From the NCBI RefSeq assembly GCF_000243415.2, contig NZ_KI912270.1, positions 5,971,837 to 6,035,836 on the forward strand: DNA of 64,000 bases, read 5' to 3'. The DNA comes from Mycolicibacterium tusciae JS617 (GTDB lineage Bacteria > Actinomycetota > Actinomycetes > Mycobacteriales > Mycobacteriaceae). Under the pieces are notes generated by a model. It was not told the DNA's origin and searched no databases. It saw nothing but the letters and a program-made list of their open reading frames with translations. Shown here piece by piece: positions 8,790-18,867 of this stretch (positions within the stretch are counted from its first letter, which is position 1; each line of letters starts with the position of its first letter). Position numbers and translations under genes: made by a program.

Positions 8790-10298
8790 ATGGCTGATGC
8801 TTCGGCTGATGGTTGGACTCTTCATTTCTACGACTTCCAGCAGCGCTTCGTATCGGTCGACGACGTGATTCCAGGGGTGGGTGATGTCAGGGCCTGGGCG
8901 AAGCGAAATGGTGCGCGTGATGGCACTCCGTTCTTCCTTGATCCGTGGGGCCGGGCGGATGCGTTGGTGAACGCCTATTGGCGAGATCCGCTGGTGCGGG
9001 GACGAGCAACGGGGACGCTGCGTCGTTACGCCTTGTCGTTGAAGGTGTGGCTGGATTTTCTGCACGCGATGAGCGTTCGATGGGATCAGGCGTCGCGATC
9101 GGAACTAGCTGCGTTCAAGGAATGGCGGCTGTCGGCTGAGGAGAATCCTCACAATGTGAGTCCAAATAGTTTCTGTGTCGACCGCGCGGCAATCCGCGGT
9201 TTCTACTCGTGGGCGGCCGAACAGCACGGAATCGACAACCCCGTCCGAGCCCGTGCGATTGCCACGTCTTGGATGGGCGGGGGCCAAGCCGTGTTGGAGA
9301 GCACACCGTCGGGAATGCGCAGGGCCGACGTGAAATGGCTTACCCCGCAAGCATTTCGGTTGTGGCAGAACCTGGGGTTGCGCGGTTTCACGATGGAGGG
9401 CATGCCGCGCGACGATTGGCGGGGAGCGACTGAGGATCGCGACGTCGCATTCGTGGAGGGATTGTTCGGGACGGGTTTACGAATCGGCGAGTGGGCCAGC
9501 ATGCTGGCCATCGAGGTGCCCGAGCCGGGCTCGGAGGGGCTGATGCGTTCGCGCGTCGCGTCTCATTGCGCGAAGGGCGGTAGCGGCCGAGCGTTCTGGA
9601 TGCGGCGCCGCGTCGCCCAACAAGTCCACTTCTATCTGCAGGAAGGTAGTCGTACTGCTGCCGTTGCCCGTGCGCAACGCGCCGGTCGGTATGAGCAGAT
9701 CGCGGATCGTTGGATCGTTGAACATGTCCGCAGGGATGGGCAGCTGGAGGTCATCGATGCGACGGGATCGCGTCGTACGGTTCGGCTGGATGCACTCGGG
9801 CCGTCCACACGAATGACGTTGTTCCGCCGGGGACGTGATGGCCTGGAACCGATGTGGCTGTGGCTGAATCACGACGGGACACCTCGCCCTAAACATTCCT
9901 GGTACAAGACATTCGACCGCGCGAACACCAGGGTCGCGAAAGTGCTTGCACCATCAGGGGGTACGCCGTTGTGGTGCCGTCCCCACATGCTGAGGCATTC
10001 CTTTGCGCTGCGGTGGTTTTGCATCGCCACGTTCGTGGCGTGGCGCCGTACCGATATGTTGACCAAGCAGGAGCAGCGCGACTTCCGTAATCAGCTTGGC
10101 GATGTCTGGTTTCTGCTGGCGACACTTCTCGGACATCGCAGTGCTGAGGTGACACGCAGCGTCTATCTCGAGCCGTTTCAGGCGTTGCAGGTGGAGGAGC
10201 TCATCGCGCTGATGGATGCCGATGATCGGCAATCCCTTGAGCGTCTCGTCGCAACGGTCGGCGTCGGAGAGCCTCGTGTATTGACAGTCCCAATGTGA
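8790..10298 (+). CDS. Tyrosine recombinase 1 of the mer element
   Basis: This 502-aa protein carries a complete tyrosine-recombinase active site: the first Arg in GTGLRIGEWAS (about 230), the H-x-x-R box HMLRHSFAL (about 399), and LLGHRSAEVTRSVYLEP with the second His and the nucleophilic Tyr near 458. The N-terminal ~150 residues look like a core-binding domain (RGRATGTLRRYALSLKVWLD). The ATG at 8790 follows a strong GGAGGGGG site. It is the first gene inside the left end and its stop overlaps the GTG of the second recombinase gene. It probably catalyses strand exchange at the CACCCG core. Confidence 0.88.
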   Translation: MADASADGWTLHFYDFQQRFVSVDDVIPGVGDVRAWAKRNGARDGTPFFLDPWGRADALVNAYWRDPLVRGRATGTLRRYALSLKVWLDFLHAMSVRWDQASRSELAAFKEWRLSAEENPHNVSPNSFCVDRAAIRGFYSWAAEQHGIDNPVRARAIATSWMGGGQAVLESTPSGMRRADVKWLTPQAFRLWQNLGLRGFTMEGMPRDDWRGATEDRDVAFVEGLFGTGLRIGEWASMLAIEVPEPGSEGLMRSRVASHCAKGGSGRAFWMRRRVAQQVHFYLQEGSRTAAVARAQRAGRYEQIADRWIVEHVRRDGQLEVIDATGSRRTVRLDALGPSTRMTLFRRGRDGLEPMWLWLNHDGTPRPKHSWYKTFDRANTRVAKVLAPSGGTPLWCRPHMLRHSFALRWFCIATFVAWRRTDMLTKQEQRDFRNQLGDVWFLLATLLGHRSAEVTRSVYLEPFQALQVEELIALMDADDRQSLERLVATVGVGEPRVLTVPM

Positions 10299-12082
10299 CG
10301 GGTCACCGTGCGGCGCAGCCGGATCCGGCCTGGCGAACGGTATTGCGGCGACGCGGGCTGATCGTGACGTTCGTCAGCGAGGATGGCACGCAGTCCAAGG
10401 ACTTCGACTTCGGTTCACTGCCGGGTACTGACGGAATCCGCCGCGATTTCGCGATCGCGTTCGAGGACGCCACCGGTGTGCTGGGCGTATCCAAGCGGTT
10501 GAGGGGTGCTGGCGCGCTGTGGCAGTCTGCCCGGCATGCCTGCTGCTGGCTCGCCGAAAACCGGCCAGGAATTCAGGGACTGGCTGAGTTGTCCGCCGCG
10601 GATGCCCGGCTCCTCGCCCTATCGTGTCGGGTACCCAGCGGTCCTGGCCCGTTGCATAGCCTGAAGACGCTGCTGCGTTGTAGCCCCGTCGTTTCCGACG
10701 AGGCACGCCAGGCGTTCACGCGCGTGCGTCACCCGAAGACGAACACCGCACGCCAGCCCTATTCCACCGAGGAGATGCGCCGCATCACCGTGGTGGCACG
10801 GGGAATGGTTCGACGCGCACGTACCCGATCGCGGACTCATTGGACGATGGTCGCCGACTATCGCGCGGGACGGTTCGATCACCTCCCCCGCGCAGACCCT
10901 CATCGTAGTCTGGCCGAAGTACTCGATCATTGCGCCCGTGAGGGAGATTTCCCCCGCACCGCCTCGGGTGCACGGGCGTACGTGACGCGGCGGGTGGCCG
11001 CCGCGGCCGGTGGATGCCATCTTCAGTCGTTCCTGCATCTCAGTCCGGGCGAGGCGTGGGCCTTTGGTGTTCTGCTCGCCAGCCTGACCGGCCTGAACCT
11101 GTCGATGCTGGACTCGCTGCCCGCGCCGCACCGACACGCCAGCAGCCCCGATGAACCCGGCATCGTGTTCATCAGCGCCGACAAGCCCCGTCGGGGGAGA
11201 AGGTCGGTCATGACGGTGCCGGTGACCGCGCTGCGCCCCGAACTGCGGCCACTTGGTGGGGAGAATCGGCGCGCCGCAGTGGCCAACACGTCACTGACGA
11301 CCGCGTACGGCGTCTTCATGTTGCTGCTGGAATTGACCGAACCGGCCCGCGCGCTGACCGGGTCCCAGCGCGCATTCATCTATTACAGCGCCCCAGCCCG
11401 ACCATGTCGAACAGAAACTCTTCGGATACGGAATCAGCAGCACAGCCTCCGGAGTCAACGCTCGACGGCGTTGGATGGCGCCATGGCTGACCGGTGACCC
11501 TGAGCGTGACGAGTTGCTCCTCGGGATCAGCATGGATCGGCTGCGCAAGACCTACCTGGAGCAGGTCCGAAAACCCATATCCCACACCCCGGCCACGTTG
11601 GCTCGCTACCTGAGCCGCATGGACCCTGTGCGCAACGAGGGCTTCCAGATCGTCGCCGAGGCCCTCGATGAGCAAGTCGCACGCGCACTGGCCCGACGAT
11701 CGATCACGGTACAACCGGAAACCCACGACACCGGATCCAACCAGGACGCCCTGCTCGGCAATTGCGCCGATTTCGAGCACTCGCCGATCGACGGTAACCG
11801 GTGCCGCCAATCCGTTCACTGGCGTGCCTTGACTGCAGCAACGCCCGCGCCTACCCGCGCCACCTACCGATTCAACTAGTCGTTGCCGACCGGCTTCGCG
11901 GCCTACGCCAAGAGATGCCCCTCGGGCAGTGGATCGCCGAGCACGCGGGTCCTCTCGCGCAACTGGACGACATCTTCGCCGAGTACGAGCAGGCCCAGCT
12001 GACCGCCGCGCGAGCCGAGATCACCGACAGCGATCACCAGACGGTCAACCTTCTGCTGACGGGAAACCTCGAAGCATCATGA
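10295..12082 (+). pseudogene. Tyrosine recombinase 2 of the mer element, broken by two compensating frameshifts
   Basis: Coding sense starts at GTG 10295 and stays in one frame to about 11395 (…AFIYYSAPARP). It then continues one base out of phase (VEQKLFGYGISS, GDPERDELLLGI, SHTPATLARYLSR) to about 11810, and returns to the first frame for a C-terminal segment (ACLDCSNARAYPRHLP) ending at 12082. If repaired it would encode about 595 aa with a recombinase C-terminal half and a terminal Cys cluster (GNC, RC, ACLDC). The first frame alone stops at 11497. The H and Y of SHTPAT-LARYL could be the catalytic pair, but no clear first Arg is visible, so activity is doubtful even if repaired. Sequencing error is possible. 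Confidence 0.75.
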
Positions 12083-14220
12083 CGCAACCGGCTGAAGCTT
12101 TCGAGGTCGTGGCAGGTATCGACATCGGCCCCGAAACAGCAGTCTTGCTTAACCGCACGCTCCACATCGACGGGATCCGGTGCCGATTCGGCGACCCGGT
12201 ATGGGATCTGTCCGTGGCGATCGAAGACCGCCACAGCGCAGGACAGGCCGTGCACTGGGAGGGATTCCCAACGCCATTTCGCCACGCCTGCAAGCTCTAC
12301 CTGTTCGCCCTGCTCAACATTATTGACGACGCACCCCGCCTTGACAGTTCCCGATCGCTCTATCCGCACATCAAGACGATCTGGGGCGAGCTGGTGCCGT
12401 TACGCCGGTTCACGACGTGGCTGGCGGAGCGGGGTGTCACATCGTTTGACCGGGTCAGCGTCGAACACCTCGACGACTATCTGCGCCACGTCACTGAACC
12501 CAGCGGTGTCAGCGCCGGATCCAAACGCTCTGCGCTACAGGCCATCAAGCGTCTGCAGATGTACCGGGATGCCCTGCCCGCCCATTGCCGGCTCCCCGCG
12601 GGCCCGTTGTGGGGCGGTGCGAGTGCACGAGGGCTCGCCCACTATGAATCATCCTGGGGCAAGCCGAACACGACCCCTCGCATTCATCCCGATGTCATGG
12701 AGCCGCTGCTCTCGGCAGCGTTGGTGGTGACACACACGGTTGCCGACGATCTCCTTCCCGCAGCGCGCAACCTTCTCGCGATGCGGTATCTAGCCCATCA
12801 GATCGCGCCGGACATTCGGCGGGCTCGTACTCGTACCGTGTCGGTGTTCGAGACCACCAAGGCTCAACTCGAATGCCTGCTGGCGGCAATGAGCCGCGAT
12901 GGCGCCGCACTTCCGGGTATCCGGACGGGTGAGGTGACCAGGGTCGATCTGATGGGGTTGGCCGTGGGTGGATGGCTGCACCACACCGAACTGAAACGCA
13001 TGAAAGAGACTTCGGTCCTTGTAACCAAGTCTGGATTGCCGATCGACGTGGACATGTTGCGCATCAACATATTTAGCGTCATCGGCACGCACTGCTGGCG
13101 TAAATCCCCTGTCGACGCGAGTGAACTCGTCGAACTGCTGCGCCACGTCACGACGGCCTGTTTCCTCGTCATCGCCTACCTGTCGGGTGTCCGTACCGGA
13201 GAGGCACTGAACCTGCGACGCGGATGCATCAGCCGGGACTCCAATTTGGCGTTGACTCTCATGTCCGGCCAGCAGTTGAAGGCCGAAGGGTCGTGCCGGG
13301 ACCGATCGCCTGCCACGATCCCGTGGGTCGTCACCGACGAAACCGCCCACGCCGTCAGCATTCTTGAGCAGATTACTGTGAGCGATCTACTCTTTCCGGG
13401 TTTCAAGCTCCTCTCCGAGGCCCAATTTCGCTTCGGCGCTACCCGCACCAGAACACCCGGCTCCATCAACACTGACATCACCAGCTTCATCGAATGGTTC
13501 AACCGCGAGGTCGCCCCAGCAATCAGCCATCCGCAGATCGGCGCCGATCCGCACGGCAAGATTCAAGTGCCGCGACTGCGGCGCACGCTGGCATGGCATA
13601 TCGTACGGCGGCCTGGCGGAACGATCGCCGGCGCAACGCAATACGGCCATTTGCACACCCAAATGATCCAAGGGTATGCCGGCGGAGCTGATGCAGGGTT
13701 TCTCGACGAAATCACGTTCGAACAGTTCCTGCACCGTGCTGAGATCATCCACGACGATTCCCAAAGACTGGAACGCGGCGAGCACGTCTCCGGTCCGGCC
13801 GCCGATGAGTACCGGGCCCGCGTTGGTAGGGCAAGCACATTCGCGGGCTTGACAGTAACCACCAAGAGTCAGATCAACAACGCACTATCAAACCCCGACT
13901 TACAGATCCACCACGGGGCGGTCGTGACGTGCGTGTTCCGGCGCGCCACCGCAGCCTGCCTCGAACCTGCCGACAGCTCCGCTGAACCCTTTTGGAGTCG
14001 GTGCCGTCTGGGCTGCGTCAACGCCGCCCGTACCGACCGCGACGCTGCGAACCTTCGCGAGCACGTCACAGCACTCGAACGTGACCTGGCGACACTCGAA
14101 GTGCCAGAACCGCTGCGGCAGCGAATTCAGGTTCGCCTCATCGAGCACCGAAAGGCCCTCGCAGGACACGAATCCAGCCGACCGATGACGATCTCCCAAC
14201 GAGACGAGGAAGGCGAATGA
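12079..14220 (+). CDS. Tyrosine recombinase 3 of the mer element (TnpB-like)
   Basis: The 713-aa protein starts at an ATG overlapping the previous stop (ATGA). The catalytic region has SGVRTGEALN (first Arg, about 370), RLRRTLAWHIVRR (box II with His/Arg, about 497), and GHLHTQMIQGYAG (second His and Tyr, about 522-532). A C-terminal Cys-containing segment (TCVFRRATAACLEP, RCRLGCVNAAR) followed by a predicted coiled coil (LREHVTALERDLATLE) is typical of the large recombinase in multi-recombinase elements. It is coupled to the helper gene downstream. It likely acts with recombinase 1 at the element ends. Confidence 0.85.
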   Translation: MTQPAEAFEVVAGIDIGPETAVLLNRTLHIDGIRCRFGDPVWDLSVAIEDRHSAGQAVHWEGFPTPFRHACKLYLFALLNIIDDAPRLDSSRSLYPHIKTIWGELVPLRRFTTWLAERGVTSFDRVSVEHLDDYLRHVTEPSGVSAGSKRSALQAIKRLQMYRDALPAHCRLPAGPLWGGASARGLAHYESSWGKPNTTPRIHPDVMEPLLSAALVVTHTVADDLLPAARNLLAMRYLAHQIAPDIRRARTRTVSVFETTKAQLECLLAAMSRDGAALPGIRTGEVTRVDLMGLAVGGWLHHTELKRMKETSVLVTKSGLPIDVDMLRINIFSVIGTHCWRKSPVDASELVELLRHVTTACFLVIAYLSGVRTGEALNLRRGCISRDSNLALTLMSGQQLKAEGSCRDRSPATIPWVVTDETAHAVSILEQITVSDLLFPGFKLLSEAQFRFGATRTRTPGSINTDITSFIEWFNREVAPAISHPQIGADPHGKIQVPRLRRTLAWHIVRRPGGTIAGATQYGHLHTQMIQGYAGGADAGFLDEITFEQFLHRAEIIHDDSQRLERGEHVSGPAADEYRARVGRASTFAGLTVTTKSQINNALSNPDLQIHHGAVVTCVFRRATAACLEPADSSAEPFWSRCRLGCVNAARTDRDAANLREHVTALERDLATLEVPEPLRQRIQVRLIEHRKALAGHESSRPMTISQRDEEGE

Positions 14221-14624
14221 CTCTCGTGGCCGATGGCGCCGCACGCAACGATGACGAACGGCAGCGGGTCCGGGCCGCCATCAACCGCCTCCGAGACAAC
14301 AAAGCTGAGCAGAGCAACGGCGCGCACACTGTAGTGGCCTTGGCTGACGAATCAGGAATACCACGGCAGAGACTCTACGAACATCACGGCGATCTGCTGA
14401 ACGAGTTCAAGGCGACGGTCGGGTGCGGTCCCGTCACCCCGAATGCCGATGCTCTGCAACGACAACTTGCACAGGCCCGTGATCACAACCAAGAACTGGC
14501 GGCCGAAAATGCTCAACTGCGAAGCAAGATCAGGACGCTCTCAGCGGTGATCACCGAACTCACGCACGAAACCTCCGGAGCCAACGTCGTTGTTTCGATG
14601 CCACGCAAACACCCGGGGCGGTGA
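14217..14624 (+). CDS. Small coiled-coil helper of the recombinase cluster (TnpC/DUF6262-like)
   Basis: The 135-aa protein begins within the stop of recombinase 3 (ATGA). The N-terminal half has an HTH-like stretch (VVALADESGIPRQRLYEHH), and residues about 80-115 form a heptad-rich helix (LQRQLAQARDHNQELAAENA). Short proteins of this type follow large tyrosine recombinases in Tn554-like elements, where TnpC aids transposition and orientation. It is called by this position and shape. Confidence 0.7.
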   Translation: MTLVADGAARNDDERQRVRAAINRLRDNKAEQSNGAHTVVALADESGIPRQRLYEHHGDLLNEFKATVGCGPVTPNADALQRQLAQARDHNQELAAENAQLRSKIRTLSAVITELTHETSGANVVVSMPRKHPGR

Positions 14625-14746
14625 CTGTGCGACTTTCCCCCCGGCGTTAGAAGGAGGATCGACTGATGCGGGGCTGGAGTCAGCGGCGACGGTTGGGGTG
14701 CTTCCTTGCGGCGCCGTCGCGGCCGCACTACGCGGGGCGGCGGTGG

Positions 14747-15037
14747 TCATGGCGTGGTCCTCTCGTCGGCACGGTCAGTGGAGGTGTCGGGGTGCCCGGG
14801 CGGGCAGCAGCCCGCCGTTTCACCGCGCCCGCGGCGGTGCAGGGTGTAGCCGACGGCGGCGAGCACCACCACGGCCGCGGCACCGATCAGCCACGGATTG
14901 CCCAGCGCACCGCCGAGGACCCCCAGCGCGCCGCCGGCGATCAGCACCGGCCCGGCGCAGCACAGCACCAGCAGAGCCCCGACGCCCACCAGGCCCAGGA
15001 CCCCGGCCACGCCAGGGGAGCTCCGTCCGGTGGCCAT
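14747..15037 (-). CDS. Small mercury-transport-like membrane protein
   Basis: This 96-aa protein starts at an ATG overlapping the regulator stop (TGATG on the minus strand). It has two or three hydrophobic helices. The first contains LLVLCCAGPVL, a vicinal Cys pair inside the membrane as in MerT/MerC-type Hg(II) importers, and a C-terminal GCCPPGHP adds a second Cys pair. Co-transcription with an ArsR-type regulator opposite merA supports a role in mercuric-ion handling. It is shorter than classical MerT (about 116 aa), so the subfamily is uncertain. Confidence 0.6.
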   Translation of the reverse strand: MATGRSSPGVAGVLGLVGVGALLVLCCAGPVLIAGGALGVLGGALGNPWLIGAAAVVVLAAVGYTLHRRGRGETAGCCPPGHPDTSTDRADERTTP

Positions 15038-15420
15038 CAGACCGGCACCTGCTGGTCGCGGGCCGGGGTGATGCGCACGCAGTCGGCCAGCGCGGCCGCA
15101 TTGTCGGCAGCCAATGAGCGCGCCAGCATGACCAGATCGGCCACCCGGGGGTCGGCCACCTTGTAGTGGGCGAACCGCCCCGAACGGCGGACCTGGACAT
15201 AGCCGCAGTCCGAGAGGCACGCCAAATGGCTCGAGACCCGACTTTGAGACAGCCCGACGTGGGTCACGCATTCGGTCACGGTGTGTTCGGTGGTCACCAG
15301 GAACTCCAGCAGCCGCAGCCGGCCGGGGTCACCGAGCGCCCGGAAGAACTTGGCCACCATCTCCACCCCGCTGTCGGTCTCGGGCAGGAACGCCAGGCTC
15401 GGATCGGTTCGGCAGGTCAC
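15037..15420 (-). CDS. ArsR/SmtB-family metal sensor of the mer module
   Basis: The 127-aa protein is a winged-helix repressor: FFRALGDPGRLRLLEFL at the N-terminus, recognition helix LSQSRVSSHLACLSDCG, then a wing. Cys residues sit at the N-terminus (VTCRT), in TVTECVTHVG, and in ACLSDCG, the placement seen in CmtR- and actinobacterial MerR-like ArsR sensors. The chosen start is GTG 15420 with GGAGGA just upstream. A longer frame to 15483 would run through the operator region. It diverges from merA, with a palindrome and promoter between them, so it very probably represses both directions until Hg(II) binds. Confidence 0.85.
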   Translation of the reverse strand: MTCRTDPSLAFLPETDSGVEMVAKFFRALGDPGRLRLLEFLVTTEHTVTECVTHVGLSQSRVSSHLACLSDCGYVQVRRSGRFAHYKVADPRVADLVMLARSLAADNAAALADCVRITPARDQQVPV

Positions 15421-15446
15421 GCGGTCTCCTCCACAACTCCATCTGA

Positions 15447-15489
15447 TATATCTGGATTGACAGATATAAGAAAGTATAGTCATATCTGG
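15447..15489 (+). promoter_or_regulatory. mer promoter-operator
   Basis: A perfect inverted repeat TATATCTG-GATTGA-CAGATATA spans 15447-15468, and a third half-site ATATCTGG lies at 15482-15489. A TTGACA box (15457-15462) overlaps the palindrome, and TCATAT (15480-15485) lies 17 bp further on, giving a plausible promoter toward merA. The arrangement suits steric repression by the divergent ArsR-type protein. Confidence 0.65.
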
Positions 15490-15553
15490 TTATTCGAATG
15501 CAATGGTTCGCGGCGTGTGTCCCCCGGCCCATCAACGGAAGGTGAGACGCCCC

Positions 15554-16973
<1,420 letters not shown>

Positions 16974-16999
16974 CCAACCCGACCCCGAGGAGAACCCGA

Positions 17000-17515
17000 A
17001 TGTCTGTGTCCCCGACCCCCGCCACCGACCCCGTTGCCCGTGCGTTGCCGCCGCGGTGGCAACGCTGGCTGCCCCGCGGCGCCGCCCTGGTCGCCGGTTT
17101 CGCCACCCTGTGTTGCCTCGGGTTGACCGCGCTGGTGTCCTTGCTCACCGCGATCGGCGCCACGTTCCTGACCACCGACGCCACCCTGAAACCGCTGCTG
17201 GCCGTCAGCCTCGTCATCACCATTGTGGCCAGCGGGTTCACGTGGCGTCGGCACTGCAACCCGCTGCCCGTGCTGCTCACCGTGGTCGCGGCCGGGGTGA
17301 TCTTCTGGTCCCTCTACGGCACCCAGCTGTTCGGTCACGTCGCCGGCGGGCACGGCGGCGACCCCATGGGCGACGGCATGGGCGCAAACACCCCCAGCGC
17401 TGGGCTGCCCGGCGGGGTGGGGGTGTGGGTTGGACTGGCGCTGCTGCTCACCGCCCAGGTGTGGGACGTCTGGCGGCTGCGCCAACTCAAACGCCAGAAC
17501 TCCTGCGCCGCTTGA
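17000..17515 (+). CDS. MerT/MerC-like mercuric-ion transport membrane protein
   Basis: This 171-aa protein starts at ATG 17000 after a GAGGAG site. Four hydrophobic helices are visible. The first contains TLCCLGLTALVSLL, the intramembrane Cys pair typical of mercury importers. The second pair of helices (PLLAVSLVITIVASGFTW, PLPVLLTVVAAGVIFW) brackets an RRHC turn, and a Gly/Met/His-rich loop (GHGGDPMGDGMG) precedes the last helix. It sits between merA and merB. Owing to the merA frameshift its frame is continuous with merA. It probably delivers Hg(II) to the reductase. Confidence 0.7.
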   Translation: MSVSPTPATDPVARALPPRWQRWLPRGAALVAGFATLCCLGLTALVSLLTAIGATFLTTDATLKPLLAVSLVITIVASGFTWRRHCNPLPVLLTVVAAGVIFWSLYGTQLFGHVAGGHGGDPMGDGMGANTPSAGLPGGVGVWVGLALLLTAQVWDVWRLRQLKRQNSCAA

Positions 17516-17578
17516 CAACCCCACCCCGTCTCACCGCGGCCGCCGGTCGCGACTTGACCCCCGAAAGGACAACGCGAC

Positions 17579-18226
17579 ATGACCCCCGACATCGCCCAAA
17601 TCACCCACCACCTGAACGACTCGCTCGGCGGCACCGACAACCCCAGCTCGACGCGCTGGCTGTTCCGACCGCTGCTCGAACTCCTCGCCCAGGGACAGCC
17701 GGTAACCATCGACCAGCTCGCTGATGCCACCGCCAGCACCGTCGACCAGGTGCGCGACACTCTGGCCACCACCCCCGACACCGAATACGACGACCGGGGC
17801 CGCATCGTTGGCAGCGGTTTGACACTGCGCCCCACCCCGCACCGCTTCGAGATCGACGGACGACAGCTCTACACCTGGTGCGCGCTGGACACGCTGATCT
17901 TTCCCGCCATCCTCGGCCGAACCGCCGCGGTCACCTCGCCGTGCCGCAGCACCGGGCAACCCGTGCACCTCACCATCGGCACCGACGGGATCACCAGTGT
18001 CGACCCGGCGACCGCCGTGGTGTCGATCGTCACCCCCGATGCACCCGCCTCGATCCGGGCAACGTTCTGCAACCACGTCTACTTCTTCGCCACCCGCGAC
18101 GCCGCCGAGCCCTGGCTCGCCGAGAACCCCTCGGCCACCATCGTTTCCGTCGCCGACGCCTTTCAACTCGGCCGACCGCTAACCGAGACCCTCCTCGGAA
18201 GCGACGCCCCGCCGGACTGCTGCTAG
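17579..18226 (+). CDS. merB: Organomercurial lyase
   Basis: MerB cleaves the C-Hg bond of organomercurials and hands Hg(II) to MerA. The 215-aa length is normal. The catalytic triad known from the R831b/R388 type enzyme (Cys96, Asp99, Cys159) matches here as C101 and D104 in YTWCALDTLIFP and C164 in ATFCNHVYFF. The N-terminal domain is a winged-helix-like stretch (TIDQLADATASTVDQVRDT). It is preceded by CCGAAAGGAC. The presence of merB makes this a broad-spectrum mercury-resistance module. Confidence 0.92.
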   Translation: MTPDIAQITHHLNDSLGGTDNPSSTRWLFRPLLELLAQGQPVTIDQLADATASTVDQVRDTLATTPDTEYDDRGRIVGSGLTLRPTPHRFEIDGRQLYTWCALDTLIFPAILGRTAAVTSPCRSTGQPVHLTIGTDGITSVDPATAVVSIVTPDAPASIRATFCNHVYFFATRDAAEPWLAENPSATIVSVADAFQLGRPLTETLLGSDAPPDCC

Positions 18227-18629
18227 CCCAGCGCAGCGGCACCACCCGATCACGGGCCTCAAGGCTCGTTGACGGGGCGCTCGCTAGTGCGCTTTGGTTG
18301 CCTTGGCGTGTGCCAGGCGGTAGGAGTCGGTGCCAGTTTCGATGATGTCGCCGCCGAAGGTGAGTCGGTCCCCGACCGCGGCGCACAGACGCGGGCCGGT
18401 GAACGTCCTTGTCCACGACCTGAAACTATCGTTGGAGGGGATGTCCACGCTGTTTTTCTCTTCACGCTCGGTCAACACCCGTGTTGAGTCGCGATGAGCG
18501 GGCCGCCACGGGTGATGGCGACCGCCGCCGGCATAGAGCACAAGCAGCTCCCCGACCCGGTGCCGGACCTGCTGCAGGCGCGAACGACCGGACCCGGGCA
18601 GCCTGCTCAGGCGGTGATGACAGGTCTGT
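18227..18629. other. Right-hand non-coding part of the mer element
   Basis: About 400 bp between merB and the right end without a convincing full gene. On the minus strand, 18284-18391 encodes GDRLTFGGDIIETGTDSYRL and about ten more residues before a stop. This weakly resembles the C-terminus of IstB-like transposition ATPases, so it could be a remnant of an older insertion. Otherwise nothing was recognised. Confidence 0.4.
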
Positions 18630-18661
18630 CGACAACTGTCGAATGGGCGAGTGAACACCCG
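18630..18661. repeat. Right end of the mer element: inner inverted arm plus core CACCCG
   Basis: CGACA-AC-TGTCG (18630-18641) and GGGCGAGTGAA (18645-18655) precede the core CACCCG at 18656-18661. On the opposite strand this reads TTCACTCGCCC then CGACAG, parallel to the left end. The host gene resumes directly at the core. Confidence 0.7.
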
Positions 18662-18843
18662 GACCGTGGCGACGAAACGCTAGTCCTGACAAGGTCAGCG
18701 GCACGCTGTTTTGCGGCTTGCGCGAAGGTCAGCCGACGGTGATCTGGACCGACGACACCCAACTGATGGTGAGCGCCGTCCAGTCGGGTCCTCAGGGTCC
18801 GCCCTTCCCCCCGCTGTACAACTGGTGGTCATCGCACTCGTAG
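18656..18843 (+). pseudogene. 3' part of the membrane-protein gene split by the mer element
   Basis: Reading resumes in frame from the CACCCG core with GPWRRNASPDKVSGTLFCGL and ends …PLYNWWSSHS at the TAG at 18841-18843. It supplies the last conserved Cys (LFCG) and the conserved WTDDTQLMVSAVQSGPQG segment of the extracellular domain begun at 8148. On its own it has no start codon or promoter evidence. The fragment shows that the insertion was clean, with no loss of coding bases. Confidence 0.88.
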
Positions 18844-18867
18844 CGGTTGAGCCAGATGGCGACCGGG

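Noticed and set aside
14666..15166. Plus-strand frame starting with ATG after a strong GAAGGAGG site
   Set aside because: Only the first few codons are free; the rest is antisense to the mer transporter and regulator and has no recognisable sequence. It may be the stub of a lost gene.
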